DNA of 64,000 nucleotides, taken from positions 17,621 through 81,620 of the forward strand of contig NZ_MKKC01000068.1 of assembly GCF_001942255.1 (NCBI RefSeq), written 5' to 3'. Position 1 is the stretch's first letter, and the number at the start of each line of letters is the position of its first letter. The notes below the pieces were generated by a model. The model ran no database searches, had not been told where the DNA came from, and saw nothing but the letters and a program-made list of their open reading frames with translations. Both the position numbers and the translations under genes were made by a program. Below are positions 43,741 through 52,452 of the stretch, piece after piece. The DNA comes from Nocardiopsis sp. CNR-923. Lineage in GTDB: Bacteria > Actinomycetota > Actinomycetes > Streptosporangiales > Streptosporangiaceae.

Positions 43741-45236
43741 CGCGCCGCCCCCGTGCGGTTGAGGCGCAGGTCGTAGTTGTGCGGGTCGAACCAGCGGGTC
43801 CGCAGCGCGTAACTCCAGGTGAACGAGGGCCACAGCGTGGTGTTGCGCCCCTCCTCGTTCAGGTACCAACTGTCGCACCCACCGGACACCCACACGGTGC
43901 CCTCCATGGACGCGGCGACCCTTCGGTTGTAGGCGCGCTGGGCCTCGGGTCTGACGCCGAGACGGTCGACCCGGTTGCGGCACGCGTACCTGAGCGCCTG
44001 CATCGTGTACCGGATCTGCGCCTCGATCATGAACACCTGCGAGCTGTGCCCGAGCCCGGTGTTGGGTCCCGCGAGCACGAAGGCGTTGGGGTACCCGGCG
44101 ACCGTCGTGCCACGGAAGGCCTGTGCCGTGGAACCCCAGTGCTGGGCCAGGGACACCCCGTCGGCGTCGAGGATCCGCTGGGCGATCGGCGGGTCGGTCA
44201 CGTGGAAGCCGGTGCCGAGGATGACCGTGTCGACTTCGTGCTCGGTCTCGTGCCCCGAGGCGTCGCGGGTGACGACCGCGTGCGGGCGGATCTCGACGAT
44301 GCCGTCGGTGACGACGTCGACGTTGGGCTGCGCGAGCGCCGGATAGTAGTCGTTGGACATGAGGATGCGCTTGCAGCCCGCGCGGAAGTCGGGGGTGAGC
44401 TTGGCGCGCAGCCGGGGGTCCTTGACGCCGCGGTGGATGTTGGCCCGGCCGAGCCGCTCGACGACGGACAGCAGTCGTGGGTTCTTGGCGAAGCCGAACA
44501 CGTAGTTCTCCCGCCCCCAGTAGATGCTCGTGCGGGCGATCCGCTGGGTGAGGGGAAGGTTGCGGAACAGCCAGCTCTCCAGCCTGGTGATGTCGCGGTC
44601 GTGGCGGAGGATCACCCAGGGCGCGGTGCGCTGGAACAGGCTGAGCGTTGCGACCTTCGGCTGGATCCGGGGGACGAACTGGATCGCCGACGCCCCGGTG
44701 CCGATCACAGCCACCCGGCGGCCCGTCAGGTCGTGACCGTGGTCCCAGTCGGCCGAGTGGAACATCGTCCCCTCGAAGGTGTCCAGCCCCTTGATGTCCG
44801 GGAAGGAGGGGTCGGCGAGCGGCCCCGCGCCGCTGACCAGGAACTGGGCGGTGACCGTGCCGCCGGTGGTCTCGATCCGCCACCGGTCGCGCCGGGGCTC
44901 CCACCGCGCGGCGGTCACGTCGTGGCGGTGGCGGACGTGGCGGTCGACGCCGTACTCTCCCGCGACGCGCCTGAGATACTCCCAGATCTCGGACTGGGAG
45001 GAGAACGAGCGGCTCCAGCCGGGGTTGGGCGCGAACGAGAAGGAGTACAGGTGCGAGGGGACGTCGCAGGCGGCGCCGGGATAGGAGTTGTCCCGCCAGG
45101 TGCCGCCCACGTCGTCGGCGCGTTCCAGGACCACGAAGTCCTCCAGGCCGGCCTGGAGGAGCCGAACCGCCATGCCGATCCCGGCGAAACCGGTCCCGAT
45201 GACGGCGACCCTGAAGTGCGGTGGTTCTTCGGTCAA
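43737..45236 (-). CDS. flavin-containing Baeyer-Villiger-type monooxygenase
   Basis: 499 residues in one frame. FAD site VAVIGTGFAGIGMAVRLL; BVMO fingerprint FxGxxxHxxxW as FEGTMFHSADW; NADPH site VAVIGTGASAIQFVPRI. GGTWRDNSYPGAACDVPSHLYSFSF and VILGTGFHVTDPP are typical. The enzyme should insert oxygen next to a carbonyl (ketone to ester or lactone) or oxidise a heteroatom. The ketone could come from the SDR upstream, and the hydrolase downstream could cleave the ester. ATG gives the normal length. The same gene group resembles the mycobacterial mymA region. Confidence 0.92.
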   Translation of the reverse strand: MTEEPPHFRVAVIGTGFAGIGMAVRLLQAGLEDFVVLERADDVGGTWRDNSYPGAACDVPSHLYSFSFAPNPGWSRSFSSQSEIWEYLRRVAGEYGVDRHVRHRHDVTAARWEPRRDRWRIETTGGTVTAQFLVSGAGPLADPSFPDIKGLDTFEGTMFHSADWDHGHDLTGRRVAVIGTGASAIQFVPRIQPKVATLSLFQRTAPWVILRHDRDITRLESWLFRNLPLTQRIARTSIYWGRENYVFGFAKNPRLLSVVERLGRANIHRGVKDPRLRAKLTPDFRAGCKRILMSNDYYPALAQPNVDVVTDGIVEIRPHAVVTRDASGHETEHEVDTVILGTGFHVTDPPIAQRILDADGVSLAQHWGSTAQAFRGTTVAGYPNAFVLAGPNTGLGHSSQVFMIEAQIRYTMQALRYACRNRVDRLGVRPEAQRAYNRRVAASMEGTVWVSGGCDSWYLNEEGRNTTLWPSFTWSYALRTRWFDPHNYDLRLNRTGAAR

Positions 45237-45389
45237 GATGGGGTCCCTTCGTGCGAACCGGACCGGCCCCGTGGGGTCGGGGGAGTAGGGCCCCGGGGGC
45301 GCGGCGCGTTCGCCCCCGGGGGGTGGGAGCCGTCGTCGGAGGGGCGCTGCGCGTTCCGCCCGCCGATGACGGCGTTCACGGGCTCGGCG

Positions 45390-46303
45390 TCAGCGGCCGA
45401 GCAGTCCGGCCTTCCTCCAGAAGCGCCGACCCGGGCCGGAGACGGCGCCGGCGGTGGTCAGGGTCGCCACGACCTTGCGGGCCGCCCAGGTCTTGGTGTC
45501 GATCCAGTGCGGGTTGGCGCTGGCGACCCGGCGGGCCTCGCCGGGGTCCAGCCCGACCCGCTCGTAGACCTTCGGGTTGATCAGCCTGGTGGTCGAGTAG
45601 TAGGTGACCAGGCCCAGGAGGAGGCGGCTGTAGGCCTTGTTCAGGGCCCCGCGCCCCGCCCAGTCCCGCGCGAACTCCTCACGCGCGTAGCGCATGTGCC
45701 GCGCCTCCTCCACCACGTGGATGCGGGAGACCGAGCGCACCAGGGGCAGGATCCGCTCGTCCGCCATCGCCTCGCGCTGGATCTGGTCGAGGACCTCCTC
45801 GACGAACAGGGCCCCCGCGAAGATCAGCGGTCCGTGCGCGATCGCCTTGAACACCCGTCCGAGGTGGTAGGCGACCGGGTCGAGTCGGTGCGCCCGCCAT
45901 CCGAGCTTGCCGACCATCCTGGCGAACATGACCGTGTGGCGACACTCGTCGGCGATCTCGGTGTAGGCGTACTGGACGTGGTTGGTCGTGGGGTCGTTGC
46001 GGTAGGCGTGCCGCACCAGCATCTGCATGAGGATGGTCTCGAACCAGATGCCGACGGTGGCGACGGAGGCGACCTCCAGGCGGCTCAGTTCCCTGCGCTT
46101 CTCCTCGCTGAGCCGGTCCCACAGGTGGGTGCCGTAGAGGGAGATGCGCTCGGGGCGCAGGGCCCACATGCCGGGGTCCACCGGGGCGTCCCAGTCGATC
46201 TCGACGAGCGGGTCGAAGGAGCCTTGGCCGAACCGCGCAGCAGGCGCCCGGCGATGTCCTCACGGTCGGTGAGTCGGGGTTCGGCGGTGGTCCGAACGTT
46301 CAT
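45390..46303 (-). CDS. AurF-like di-iron oxygenase (one apparent frameshift)
   Basis: About 305 residues. Two E...ExxH helices typical of ferritin-like di-iron oxygenases are visible: YTEIADECRHTVMFARM and VHVVEEARHMRYAREEF (Glu/His ligands), with GIWFETILMQMLVRH and ALFVEEVLDQIQREAM supplying the other Glu. AurF-family enzymes oxidise amines or C-H bonds using iron and oxygen. Near 46223 AAGGCTCC should read AAGGGCTCC, giving SAKGSFDPLVEIDWDAPVDPGMW. The ATG overlaps the SDR stop by 4 bases. Its substrate is unknown; the context suggests a lipophilic molecule. Confidence 0.83.
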
Positions 46304-47169
46304 CTCGTCCCTCCTCGGGAAACGTGCGGCCGGGGGTCGGCGCCGACGTGACGGGCATGGAGCCCCTGGGCGATCTCCGCGTCCTCGAAAACGCCGTCCG
46401 CGAGGAGCAGGCCCAACTGGAGCGAAACGATCCGATCCGTCGTGCCGGGGAAGTGCCGTGTCAGATGCAGCGCCACCGAGCCGAGGCCGGTGGCGGCCAC
46501 GTCGCGCGGCGCCCTCCGGGACGCGGCGGCCCGGACCACCGCCATGACCGTGTCCCGTGCGCGTTCGGCGGGCACGAGGCCGTCGAGGGCGACGCCGGTG
46601 GCTCGGGAGCTCTCGTGGATGGGGGTGTCGACGTAGCCGGGATAGACGGTGCTCACTCCGACGTGGGTGCCGTACTCGGCGCGCAGGCTGTCGGCGTAGG
46701 CGACCAGGGCGCGTTTGGAGACGGTGTAGGCCCCGGCGAAGGGGAAGGGGAGGTTGGCCAGCAGTGACGAGGTGAGTACGACCCGGCCCCGGCTCCGCAG
46801 GAGTGCGGGCAAGGCGGCCGAGGTGACCCGCCAGGCGCCCAGGAGGTTGACCTCCAGCGCCTGGTGGACGTGGACGTCGGGTTCCTCGCCGATGTCGACC
46901 GCCGGTCCGATGCCCGCGTAGTGGATCAGCAGGTCGAGCCGTCCGCCGAGCTGGTCGACGGCTTCGGCGACGCGGGCGCGGACCTGGGCGTCGTCGGTGA
47001 TGTCGCAGCCGAGGACGCCGGGGGCGGGCTTGCGGTCGAGGCCGACGACGTTCACGCCGAGGTGCCGGAGGACGGTCACGGTGGCGCCGCCGAACGCGCC
47101 GGACGCACCGGTGACGACGGCGTTCTGGCCGGGGAGCCGCCGCAGGCGGCGCGGAAGGGGGGTCGGCAT
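46300..47169 (-). CDS. short-chain dehydrogenase/reductase
   Basis: 289 residues. The cofactor site is AVVTGASGAFGGATVTVLRHLG with LDRKPAP after strand 2. NLLGAWRVT is also present, and the catalytic residues are in VVLTSSLLANLPFPFAGAYTVSKRALVAY (Ser, Tyr, Lys). It oxidises an alcohol or reduces a ketone with NAD(P). It is the first gene of the minus-strand cluster SDR-AurF-BVMO-DUF4873-hydrolase, and its stop overlaps the AurF start (ATGA). The promoter region with inverted repeats is shared with the divergent MerR gene. Confidence 0.9.
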   Translation of the reverse strand: MPTPLPRRLRRLPGQNAVVTGASGAFGGATVTVLRHLGVNVVGLDRKPAPGVLGCDITDDAQVRARVAEAVDQLGGRLDLLIHYAGIGPAVDIGEEPDVHVHQALEVNLLGAWRVTSAALPALLRSRGRVVLTSSLLANLPFPFAGAYTVSKRALVAYADSLRAEYGTHVGVSTVYPGYVDTPIHESSRATGVALDGLVPAERARDTVMAVVRAAASRRAPRDVAATGLGSVALHLTRHFPGTTDRIVSLQLGLLLADGVFEDAEIAQGLHARHVGADPRPHVSRGGTR

Positions 47170-47194
47170 GCGATCTCCTCCACTGTCATTGCCG

Positions 47195-47222
47195 GAACGT
47201 TACAACGATCATTGTCACAATG
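47195..47222. promoter_or_regulatory. operator-like elements between the SDR cluster and the MerR gene
   Basis: GAACGTTACAA (47195-47205) and the inverted repeat CATTGTCACAATG (47210-47222, complementary arms around C) occupy an AT-rich patch 30-55 bases before the SDR start. The first element also occurs before the GMC gene (50239-50249). A regulator binding here could act on both directions. Confidence 0.5.
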
Positions 47223-47332
47223 CAATGGGTGGTGGGGTGGAATTTACCCGCGGGTAGCTTCGCGGTGCGCGAAGGAACGCGCCGCGGGCCGCGCGGCCTC
47301 GGCAACCAGCCGACAGCGCGTGCGACGGTCTC

Positions 47333-47338
47333 TAGGCT
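47333..47338 (+). promoter_or_regulatory. leaderless -10 element of the MerR gene
   Basis: TAGGCT stands 6 bases before the ATG at 47345. Confidence 0.5.
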
Positions 47339-47344
47339 TGTGCC

Positions 47345-48136
47345 ATGGCCGAATACCGCATTGACGAACTCGCCAGGCTCGCGGACACGACTGTGCGCAA
47401 CGTCCGGGTCTACCAGGACCGGGGGCTGCTCGCCCCGCCGCGCAAGCAGGGGCGCGTGGGCATCTACTCGGAGGCGCATCTGGCACGTCTGCGGCTGATC
47501 GGCCAGCTGCTGCGACGCGGGTACACCTTCGCCAACATCGGCGAGATGTTCCAGGTGTGGGAGCGCGGCGGCGACCTCTCCGACATCCTCGGCTTCGAGT
47601 CGGCCATCGGGGACGCCTGGAGCGACGAGATCGCCGACTACGTCACGATCGGTGAGCTGCGCGATCTCTTCGGCAAGGAGGTGACGCCCAGAACCGTGAA
47701 ACGCGCCGTCGACCTGAGGTTCATCGAGCGCGACGGGCTGCGCTTCCGCGTCCCCAGCCCGCGCCTGCTGCACGCCGGGGCCGAACTGGTCCGCATGGGC
47801 ATGAGCGTGGACGCCGTACTCGACATCGCTGAGAACCTGCGCGACAAGGTGGGCGACGTCGCCGAGCACATGGTCCGCGTGGTCGCCGAGCACATCCTCG
47901 CGACGTACGCGCCGCTGACGGTGATACAGACCAACAGCGGGGAGGTCGCCGAGATCGCCGAACTGATCCGCCGCGTCCGCCCCCTCGCGCAGCAGGCCGT
48001 GGACGCGGTCCTGGCCCAGGCCATGGCGGAGCACATCAACGACGTCATGGGCGAACACTTCGCCCTGGCGATGGAGCACCTGCGCGGGGAGTCGAACTCC
48101 CACGCCGCACAGGGCGGTCCCGCGGGACCCGCCTGA
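47345..48136 (+). CDS. MerR family transcriptional regulator
   Basis: 263 residues. The winged helix is EYRIDELARLADTTVRNVRVYQDRGLLAPPRKQGRVGIYSEAHLARLRLIGQLLRRGYTFANIGEMF (read in parts), followed by a long all-helical C-terminal domain of about 180 residues. That domain is larger than the metal-sensing tails of classical MerR proteins, so a small organic ligand is likely. It is divergent from the SDR cluster and lies before the converging GMC gene. It is the obvious candidate regulator of both. Confidence 0.9.
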   Translation: MAEYRIDELARLADTTVRNVRVYQDRGLLAPPRKQGRVGIYSEAHLARLRLIGQLLRRGYTFANIGEMFQVWERGGDLSDILGFESAIGDAWSDEIADYVTIGELRDLFGKEVTPRTVKRAVDLRFIERDGLRFRVPSPRLLHAGAELVRMGMSVDAVLDIAENLRDKVGDVAEHMVRVVAEHILATYAPLTVIQTNSGEVAEIAELIRRVRPLAQQAVDAVLAQAMAEHINDVMGEHFALAMEHLRGESNSHAAQGGPAGPA

Positions 48137-48259
48137 TCCGGGGGGCGTACCGGGCCCGGCCATGGGCCCGGGAGTCCAGACGGACGCGGGCGGGACGGTC
48201 TGGCGAACGCGTGGGGACGGTCAGCCCGCGGGCCGCCCCTCCCCGCGTCGCGGGGGCGG

Positions 48260-50140
48260 TCAGCCGCCGTGCTCGGCGGAGTCCGCGTCGGTTTCGCCCT
48301 CGGTGGTCGCGTCCGCTTCGGGCGTCTTGTCGGACTCCGCGCCCCCGACCACCGACAGCGGCAGGGTGGTGGTGTGGCGCAGTTCGGCGAAGGCACCGGC
48401 CGGGACGGCGGGGGAGTGCGGGAACACCGGTCTGAGCCGCTGGTAGGGCGCGCCCTGCTCGGGCCGGGAGTCCGCCTCGCCCTTGTTCGGCCACAGCGCC
48501 ATCGCGCGCTCGGCTTGGGCGGTGATCGTCAGGGACGGATTCACGCCCAGGTTGGCGGTGACCGCGGCGCCGTCCACGACGTGGATTCCCGGGTGCCCGT
48601 ACAGCCGGTGGTAGGGGTCGACCACCCCGGTGTCCGGCTCGTCGCCGATCGGGCAGCCGCCCAGGAAGTGCGCGGTCATCGGGATGTTGAACACCTCTCC
48701 GACGGTGCTGCCCGGGTAGCCGTCGATCCGCTCCGCGAGCCGCCTCGCGGCCTCCTCGCCGGCGGGGATCCAGGTCGGGTTCGGTTCCCCGTGGCCCTGG
48801 CGCGAGGTCAGCCGCTTGCGTCCGCCGAGCGGTCCGCGCCGGACCGAGGTGGTCAGCGAGTTGTCCAGGGACTGCATGACCAGTCCGATGATGATCCGCT
48901 CCGACCAGCGCCGGTTGGACAGGCTGCGCGCGAAGACGTGGGGGTGGCGCACGGCCCGCCCCAGGAAGCGCAGCCAGCGCGGCGTCCTCCCTCCGCCCGG
49001 CACCTGGATCGTGCTGAGCAGCCCCATCGCGTTGGAGCCCTTGCCGTAGCGGACCGGTTCGATGTGGGTGTTCTCGTCGGGATGGATGGACGAGGTGATC
49101 GCCACGCCCTGGGTCAGGTCCTCGGGCGGCGTCAGGTGGCGGCTCATCGCGCCCACGAGTGCCTCGGAGTTGGTCCGCGTGAGCGTCCCGAGACGGGGGG
49201 ACAGCCGTGGCAGCAGCCCCGAGTCGCGCATCCGGTGCAGGAGGGTCTGGGTGTTGTACGTTCCGGCGGCCACCACGACCTGACCGGCGGTGAACGTGCG
49301 GGCGTTCTCCCTGCGGCGCGGGGCGTCGGTACGCACGGTGTCGACCGCGAAGCCGCCGTCGGGGAGTTCGCGCAGGCGCTCGACGGTGGTCAGCGGGTGG
49401 ACCTCGGCGCCCGCGCGCTCGGCGAAGTACAGGTAGTTCTCGGTGAGCGTGTTCTTGGCGCCGTGGCGGCAGCCCGTCATGCACTCGCCGCACTCGATGC
49501 AGGCTCGCCGCTGCGGGCCCGCGCCGCCGAAGTAGGGGTCGCCGACGGACTCCCCGGGCGCGCCCTCGTTTCCCTCGCCGTCCTCGCCGTCGCCGAAGCA
49601 CACGCCGACCGGGGTCAGGCGGAAGGTGTGGCCCACGCCCATGTCCTGCGCGACCGCCCTCAGATGGACGTCGGAGGGGGTGACCGTGGGGTTGGTGCGC
49701 ACGCCGAGCATGCGTCGTGCCTGGTCGTAGAAGGGGGCCAGCTCCGACTTCCAGTCGGTGATGTGCCGCCACTGGGGGTCATCGAAGAACGCGTCCATGG
49801 GGTGGTAGAGCGTGTTCGCGTAGTTGAGCGAACCGCCTCCGACCCCCGCTCCGGCGAGGATCACGACGTCGCGCAGGAGGTGGATCCGCTGGATCCCGTA
49901 CATGCCCAGGTGCGGCGCCCACAGGAAGTTGCGCAGGTCCCAGGAGGACGAGGGCAGGGTTTCCGAAGTGAACCGGCGTCCGGCCTCCAGGACGCCGACG
50001 CGGTACCCCTTCTCGCTGAGGCGGAGGGCGCTGACCGAGCCGCCGAAGCCGGACCCGACCACGATGACGTCGTAGTCGTGCCGGTCGGCGGCCCGCGCGG
50101 TGGAGGCGTCGGACGGAGGTGCGCTGCGCTCTGCGGACAC
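48260..50140 (-). CDS. GMC-type oxidoreductase, cholesterol oxidase-like
   Basis: About 626 residues in one frame. FAD site YDVIVVGSGFGGSVSALRLSEKG; GAGVGGGSLNYANTLYHP and HFLGGCPIGDEPDTGVVDPYHRLYG are typical of the actinobacterial cholesterol oxidase-like GMC group. The C-terminal VVDGAAVTANLGVNPSLTITAQAERA closes the flavin site. A Cys-rich insert (CIECGECMTGCRHGAKNTL) has the spacing of a ferredoxin-like cluster motif and is unusual. GTG at 50140 is chosen. Upstream in-frame codons down to an ATG contain rare AT-rich codons and overlap the control region. No signal peptide is seen. Confidence 0.86.
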   Translation of the reverse strand: MSAERSAPPSDASTARAADRHDYDVIVVGSGFGGSVSALRLSEKGYRVGVLEAGRRFTSETLPSSSWDLRNFLWAPHLGMYGIQRIHLLRDVVILAGAGVGGGSLNYANTLYHPMDAFFDDPQWRHITDWKSELAPFYDQARRMLGVRTNPTVTPSDVHLRAVAQDMGVGHTFRLTPVGVCFGDGEDGEGNEGAPGESVGDPYFGGAGPQRRACIECGECMTGCRHGAKNTLTENYLYFAERAGAEVHPLTTVERLRELPDGGFAVDTVRTDAPRRRENARTFTAGQVVVAAGTYNTQTLLHRMRDSGLLPRLSPRLGTLTRTNSEALVGAMSRHLTPPEDLTQGVAITSSIHPDENTHIEPVRYGKGSNAMGLLSTIQVPGGGRTPRWLRFLGRAVRHPHVFARSLSNRRWSERIIIGLVMQSLDNSLTTSVRRGPLGGRKRLTSRQGHGEPNPTWIPAGEEAARRLAERIDGYPGSTVGEVFNIPMTAHFLGGCPIGDEPDTGVVDPYHRLYGHPGIHVVDGAAVTANLGVNPSLTITAQAERAMALWPNKGEADSRPEQGAPYQRLRPVFPHSPAVPAGAFAELRHTTTLPLSVVGGAESDKTPEADATTEGETDADSAEHGG

Positions 50141-50238
50141 GGAGGGTCTCTTTTCCAGGTCGGGTGACGCGATCCCGTGGTGCGCCGGATACGAGTCGGC
50201 AACATCGAATACGTCATCTAGAAATGTGACATCTTCTA

Positions 50239-50249
50239 TTGTAACGTTC
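50239..50249 (-). promoter_or_regulatory. shared TTGTAACGTTC element upstream of the GMC gene
   Basis: TTGTAACGTTC on the plus strand lies about 100 bases before the GMC start in the AT-rich stretch 50205-50260. The same 11 bases are found, inverted, at 47195-47205 before the SDR gene. GTGAC and GTCAC flank it. Confidence 0.45.
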
Positions 50250-50351
50250 GTCACTACCGCCGAGTAGGTGTGTTCCATGTAACACGCGAGGCGCGCGTCG
50301 GCGCAACACGTTCCCCTCGCCCCCGCGGGTGGCGAAACCCGGAGGTCGCAG

Positions 50352-50999
50352 ATGCCCAAGCCTTCCGATGAGACCCCCCAGGCGCCTCAGGACCCGCCTG
50401 AACCGCACGAGGGCACCGGCGGCACCCGCTGGCGGCGGTTCGCGCTCATCGCCGTCCCCGGACTGGCGGCCGCCGCCGTCCTCGGCGCACTGACGACACA
50501 GGGGCTGCTGGCCGCGTCGTTCGCCGTCTCCGGCGACAGCTTCAAGATGTCCGCCGACCGACTCGCCGGACAGGGTTTCACGCAGTACGGCGACGTGGCC
50601 GAGTCCGTCGACGGCACGGGCCGCCCCGTCGGCCTGTCCACGGTCGACACCGCCACCCTCGACAACCTGTGCATGTCGTCGCTGTGGGACCTGGGCATTG
50701 GAGAGGCCACACTGGTGATCACGGCCGGCGAGGCGGACCCGGTCGAGGGCACGGACCTGGTGCTCGACCTGGAACAGCTGCGCGGAGACGCCGAGTTCGG
50801 CGAGATCGAGATCGGCCGCGACGCCAGCACCCTGGACAAGGCCGAGGGCGGTCAGGGCCCGGCGGGCGGCTTCGGCCTCCAGGCCGACACCATCAGCGTC
50901 TCGGGCGTGGAGCTGACCACCTGGGCGGTCACGTCCGGCAGCCTGCGGCTCAGCGGCCTCGACCTCGCGGTACGCCCGGGCGAGCACGAGTGCTTCTGA
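50352..50999 (+). CDS. DUF6230 family membrane-anchored protein
   Basis: 215 residues. A Pro-rich cytoplasmic start, RWRRF, one span (about 36-60, ALIAVPGLAAAAVLGALTTQG) and an outside beta-rich domain (SFAVSGDSFKMSADRLAGQGFTQYG to LRLSGLDLAVRPGEHECF). The family is widespread in actinobacteria and nearly always precedes a DUF6114 gene. Its function is unknown. ATG follows GGAGGTCGCAG. The next gene starts 4 bases after its stop. Confidence 0.85.
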   Translation: MPKPSDETPQAPQDPPEPHEGTGGTRWRRFALIAVPGLAAAAVLGALTTQGLLAASFAVSGDSFKMSADRLAGQGFTQYGDVAESVDGTGRPVGLSTVDTATLDNLCMSSLWDLGIGEATLVITAGEADPVEGTDLVLDLEQLRGDAEFGEIEIGRDASTLDKAEGGQGPAGGFGLQADTISVSGVELTTWAVTSGSLRLSGLDLAVRPGEHECF

Positions 51000-51003
51000 T
51001 CCC

Positions 51004-52386
51004 ATGTCCCACGCACTCGACGCGCTCCGCACGGCCCGGGGAGGGTTCCGTTCCTGGCGGCGGACCCGTCCGTTCTGGGGCGGCCTGCTGCTCGCCGCCG
51101 CCGGTGCCGAACTCCTGGTCGCCCCCGCCGCGCAGAGCCTGTTCCTGCCGATCGACCTGATCGTCTACGCCGGGATCGCCGGTGTGTCGGGCACGCTCAT
51201 CGGGATCCTGCTGGTCGCGATCGGCGTGCTCACGTGGTTCCAGCCGGCCCAGCACACCTTCTTCGGGCTGGTCGGACTCCTGTTGGCGCTGGTGTCCTTC
51301 GTGACGTCCAATTTCGGCGGGTTCGTCATCGGCATGCTGCTCGGAATCGTCGGCGGCTCACTCGTCTTCGCCTGGTGCCCCCGCGTGCGCGGGCGCGCTC
51401 CCCGTCGCCGCGCACGGTTGCGCCGACGTGCGGTGGAGGCCGGCCCAGACGGCGACGCCCCGGGCGGCCGGTCCGGAGCCGGGGACGGGGCGGGCGACGA
51501 CGGGGCCGCCCCTCGGCCCCGCCCCCGGCCGTTGGCCGCGCTGGCGCTGCCGCTCGCCCTCGTCCTGACCGTCCAGGCCGTCCACGCACCCGCCGACTGG
51601 CCCTTCCCTCCGGGGGAGGAGCAGGAGAGGCCCTCCGCGCCGCCCTCGGAGGGGGCCGGCCCCTCGGAGAAACCCTCCGGGACCCCCTCCCCGGACCCGA
51701 CCGCCGAGCCGGGCGACCCCGACCGAGGGCCGGGGGACCCCGGTGGTCGCGAGGACCCCGCCGAACCGGGGGACGGGGACGCCGGGGACGACGCCGAGGG
51801 CGCGGACGGGACGGAAGGCGACGGGGAGGAGGTCGCCGACCCGGCGGACTGCCCCCTGCTGACGGGCCGGACGGGCGCGGTCGAGACCGAGGAGGAGTTC
51901 CTGGCTGCCGTCCGTGCCTGCGAGGCAGCCGACGAGGAGGGCGGACTCCCCGAGGTCCCGGTCGACCAGGACCACGCATGCTTTCGCGGCTCGGTCCGCA
52001 CCTCGGGACTGACGGCGGACCGGCTCACGATGCGCGGTGCGAGCTTCGGCGGCGTCGTGGAGTGCCCCACCGACGACGGTCCCCGCCGCTACCTGCGCCT
52101 CACCATGCGCGGGGCCGACCTGCGTGACGCGGAACTGTGGTTCGAGGACGCCGGAGTCAGGATGAGCCTCGCGCTGCCGACCCTGGTCATGGACGGCGAC
52201 GTGGAGATGCACGTCACCCGCATGCACGTGCGGGTCCTCGGCATCCCGCTCACCTTCACGCCCGACTTCCCGCCCCCGCTGCTGCTGCCGTACATGATCG
52301 TCACCGACGTCGACGTGGCCAGCCCCATGGCCGGCACCGACACCATGTCCATCCCCGGCTTTGACGGCCGGTACCGCGGAGCCTGA
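51004..52386 (+). CDS. DUF6114 family membrane protein with a fused C-terminal domain
   Basis: 460 residues. Residues about 20-130 contain four or five spans (FWGGLLLAAAGAELLVAP, LIVYAGIAGVSGTLIGILLVAIGVL, FFGLVGLLLALVSFV, GGFVIGMLLGIVGGSLVFAW). This is the usual DUF6114 part. A further span (LAALALPLALVLTVQAV), a very long Pro/Asp/Glu/Gly linker and a C-terminal domain (FRGSVRTSGLTADRLTMRGASFGG) with pseudo-repeats resembling DUF6230 follow. The C-terminal half is much longer than a minimal DUF6114 protein. It may be an outside domain on a disordered stalk. It is co-transcribed with the DUF6230 gene. Confidence 0.8.
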   Translation: MSHALDALRTARGGFRSWRRTRPFWGGLLLAAAGAELLVAPAAQSLFLPIDLIVYAGIAGVSGTLIGILLVAIGVLTWFQPAQHTFFGLVGLLLALVSFVTSNFGGFVIGMLLGIVGGSLVFAWCPRVRGRAPRRRARLRRRAVEAGPDGDAPGGRSGAGDGAGDDGAAPRPRPRPLAALALPLALVLTVQAVHAPADWPFPPGEEQERPSAPPSEGAGPSEKPSGTPSPDPTAEPGDPDRGPGDPGGREDPAEPGDGDAGDDAEGADGTEGDGEEVADPADCPLLTGRTGAVETEEEFLAAVRACEAADEEGGLPEVPVDQDHACFRGSVRTSGLTADRLTMRGASFGGVVECPTDDGPRRYLRLTMRGADLRDAELWFEDAGVRMSLALPTLVMDGDVEMHVTRMHVRVLGIPLTFTPDFPPPLLLPYMIVTDVDVASPMAGTDTMSIPGFDGRYRGA

Positions 52387-52452
52387 GGGTCGCCGCGGAG
52401 TCGGCCCGGTCGGCGGGCGCACCCGCCGACCGGCGCCACGGCCGGGCCGCGG

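Noticed and set aside
43140..46547. An open frame of 1135 codons on the plus strand, opposite the monooxygenase cluster
   Set aside because: It is Arg/Gly/Pro/Val-rich, matches no family and lies antisense to five recognised genes. It is a by-product of extreme GC at third positions. The same applies to long frames at 2833-4596 (-), 5011-6333 (-), 12069-14144 (-), 18796-20157 (+), 34949-36709 (-) and 48269-50167 (+).
50141..50359. An upstream start for the GMC oxidoreductase
   Set aside because: The added codons are AT-rich and coincide with the promoter elements shared with the SDR operon, so this is control DNA, not coding DNA.
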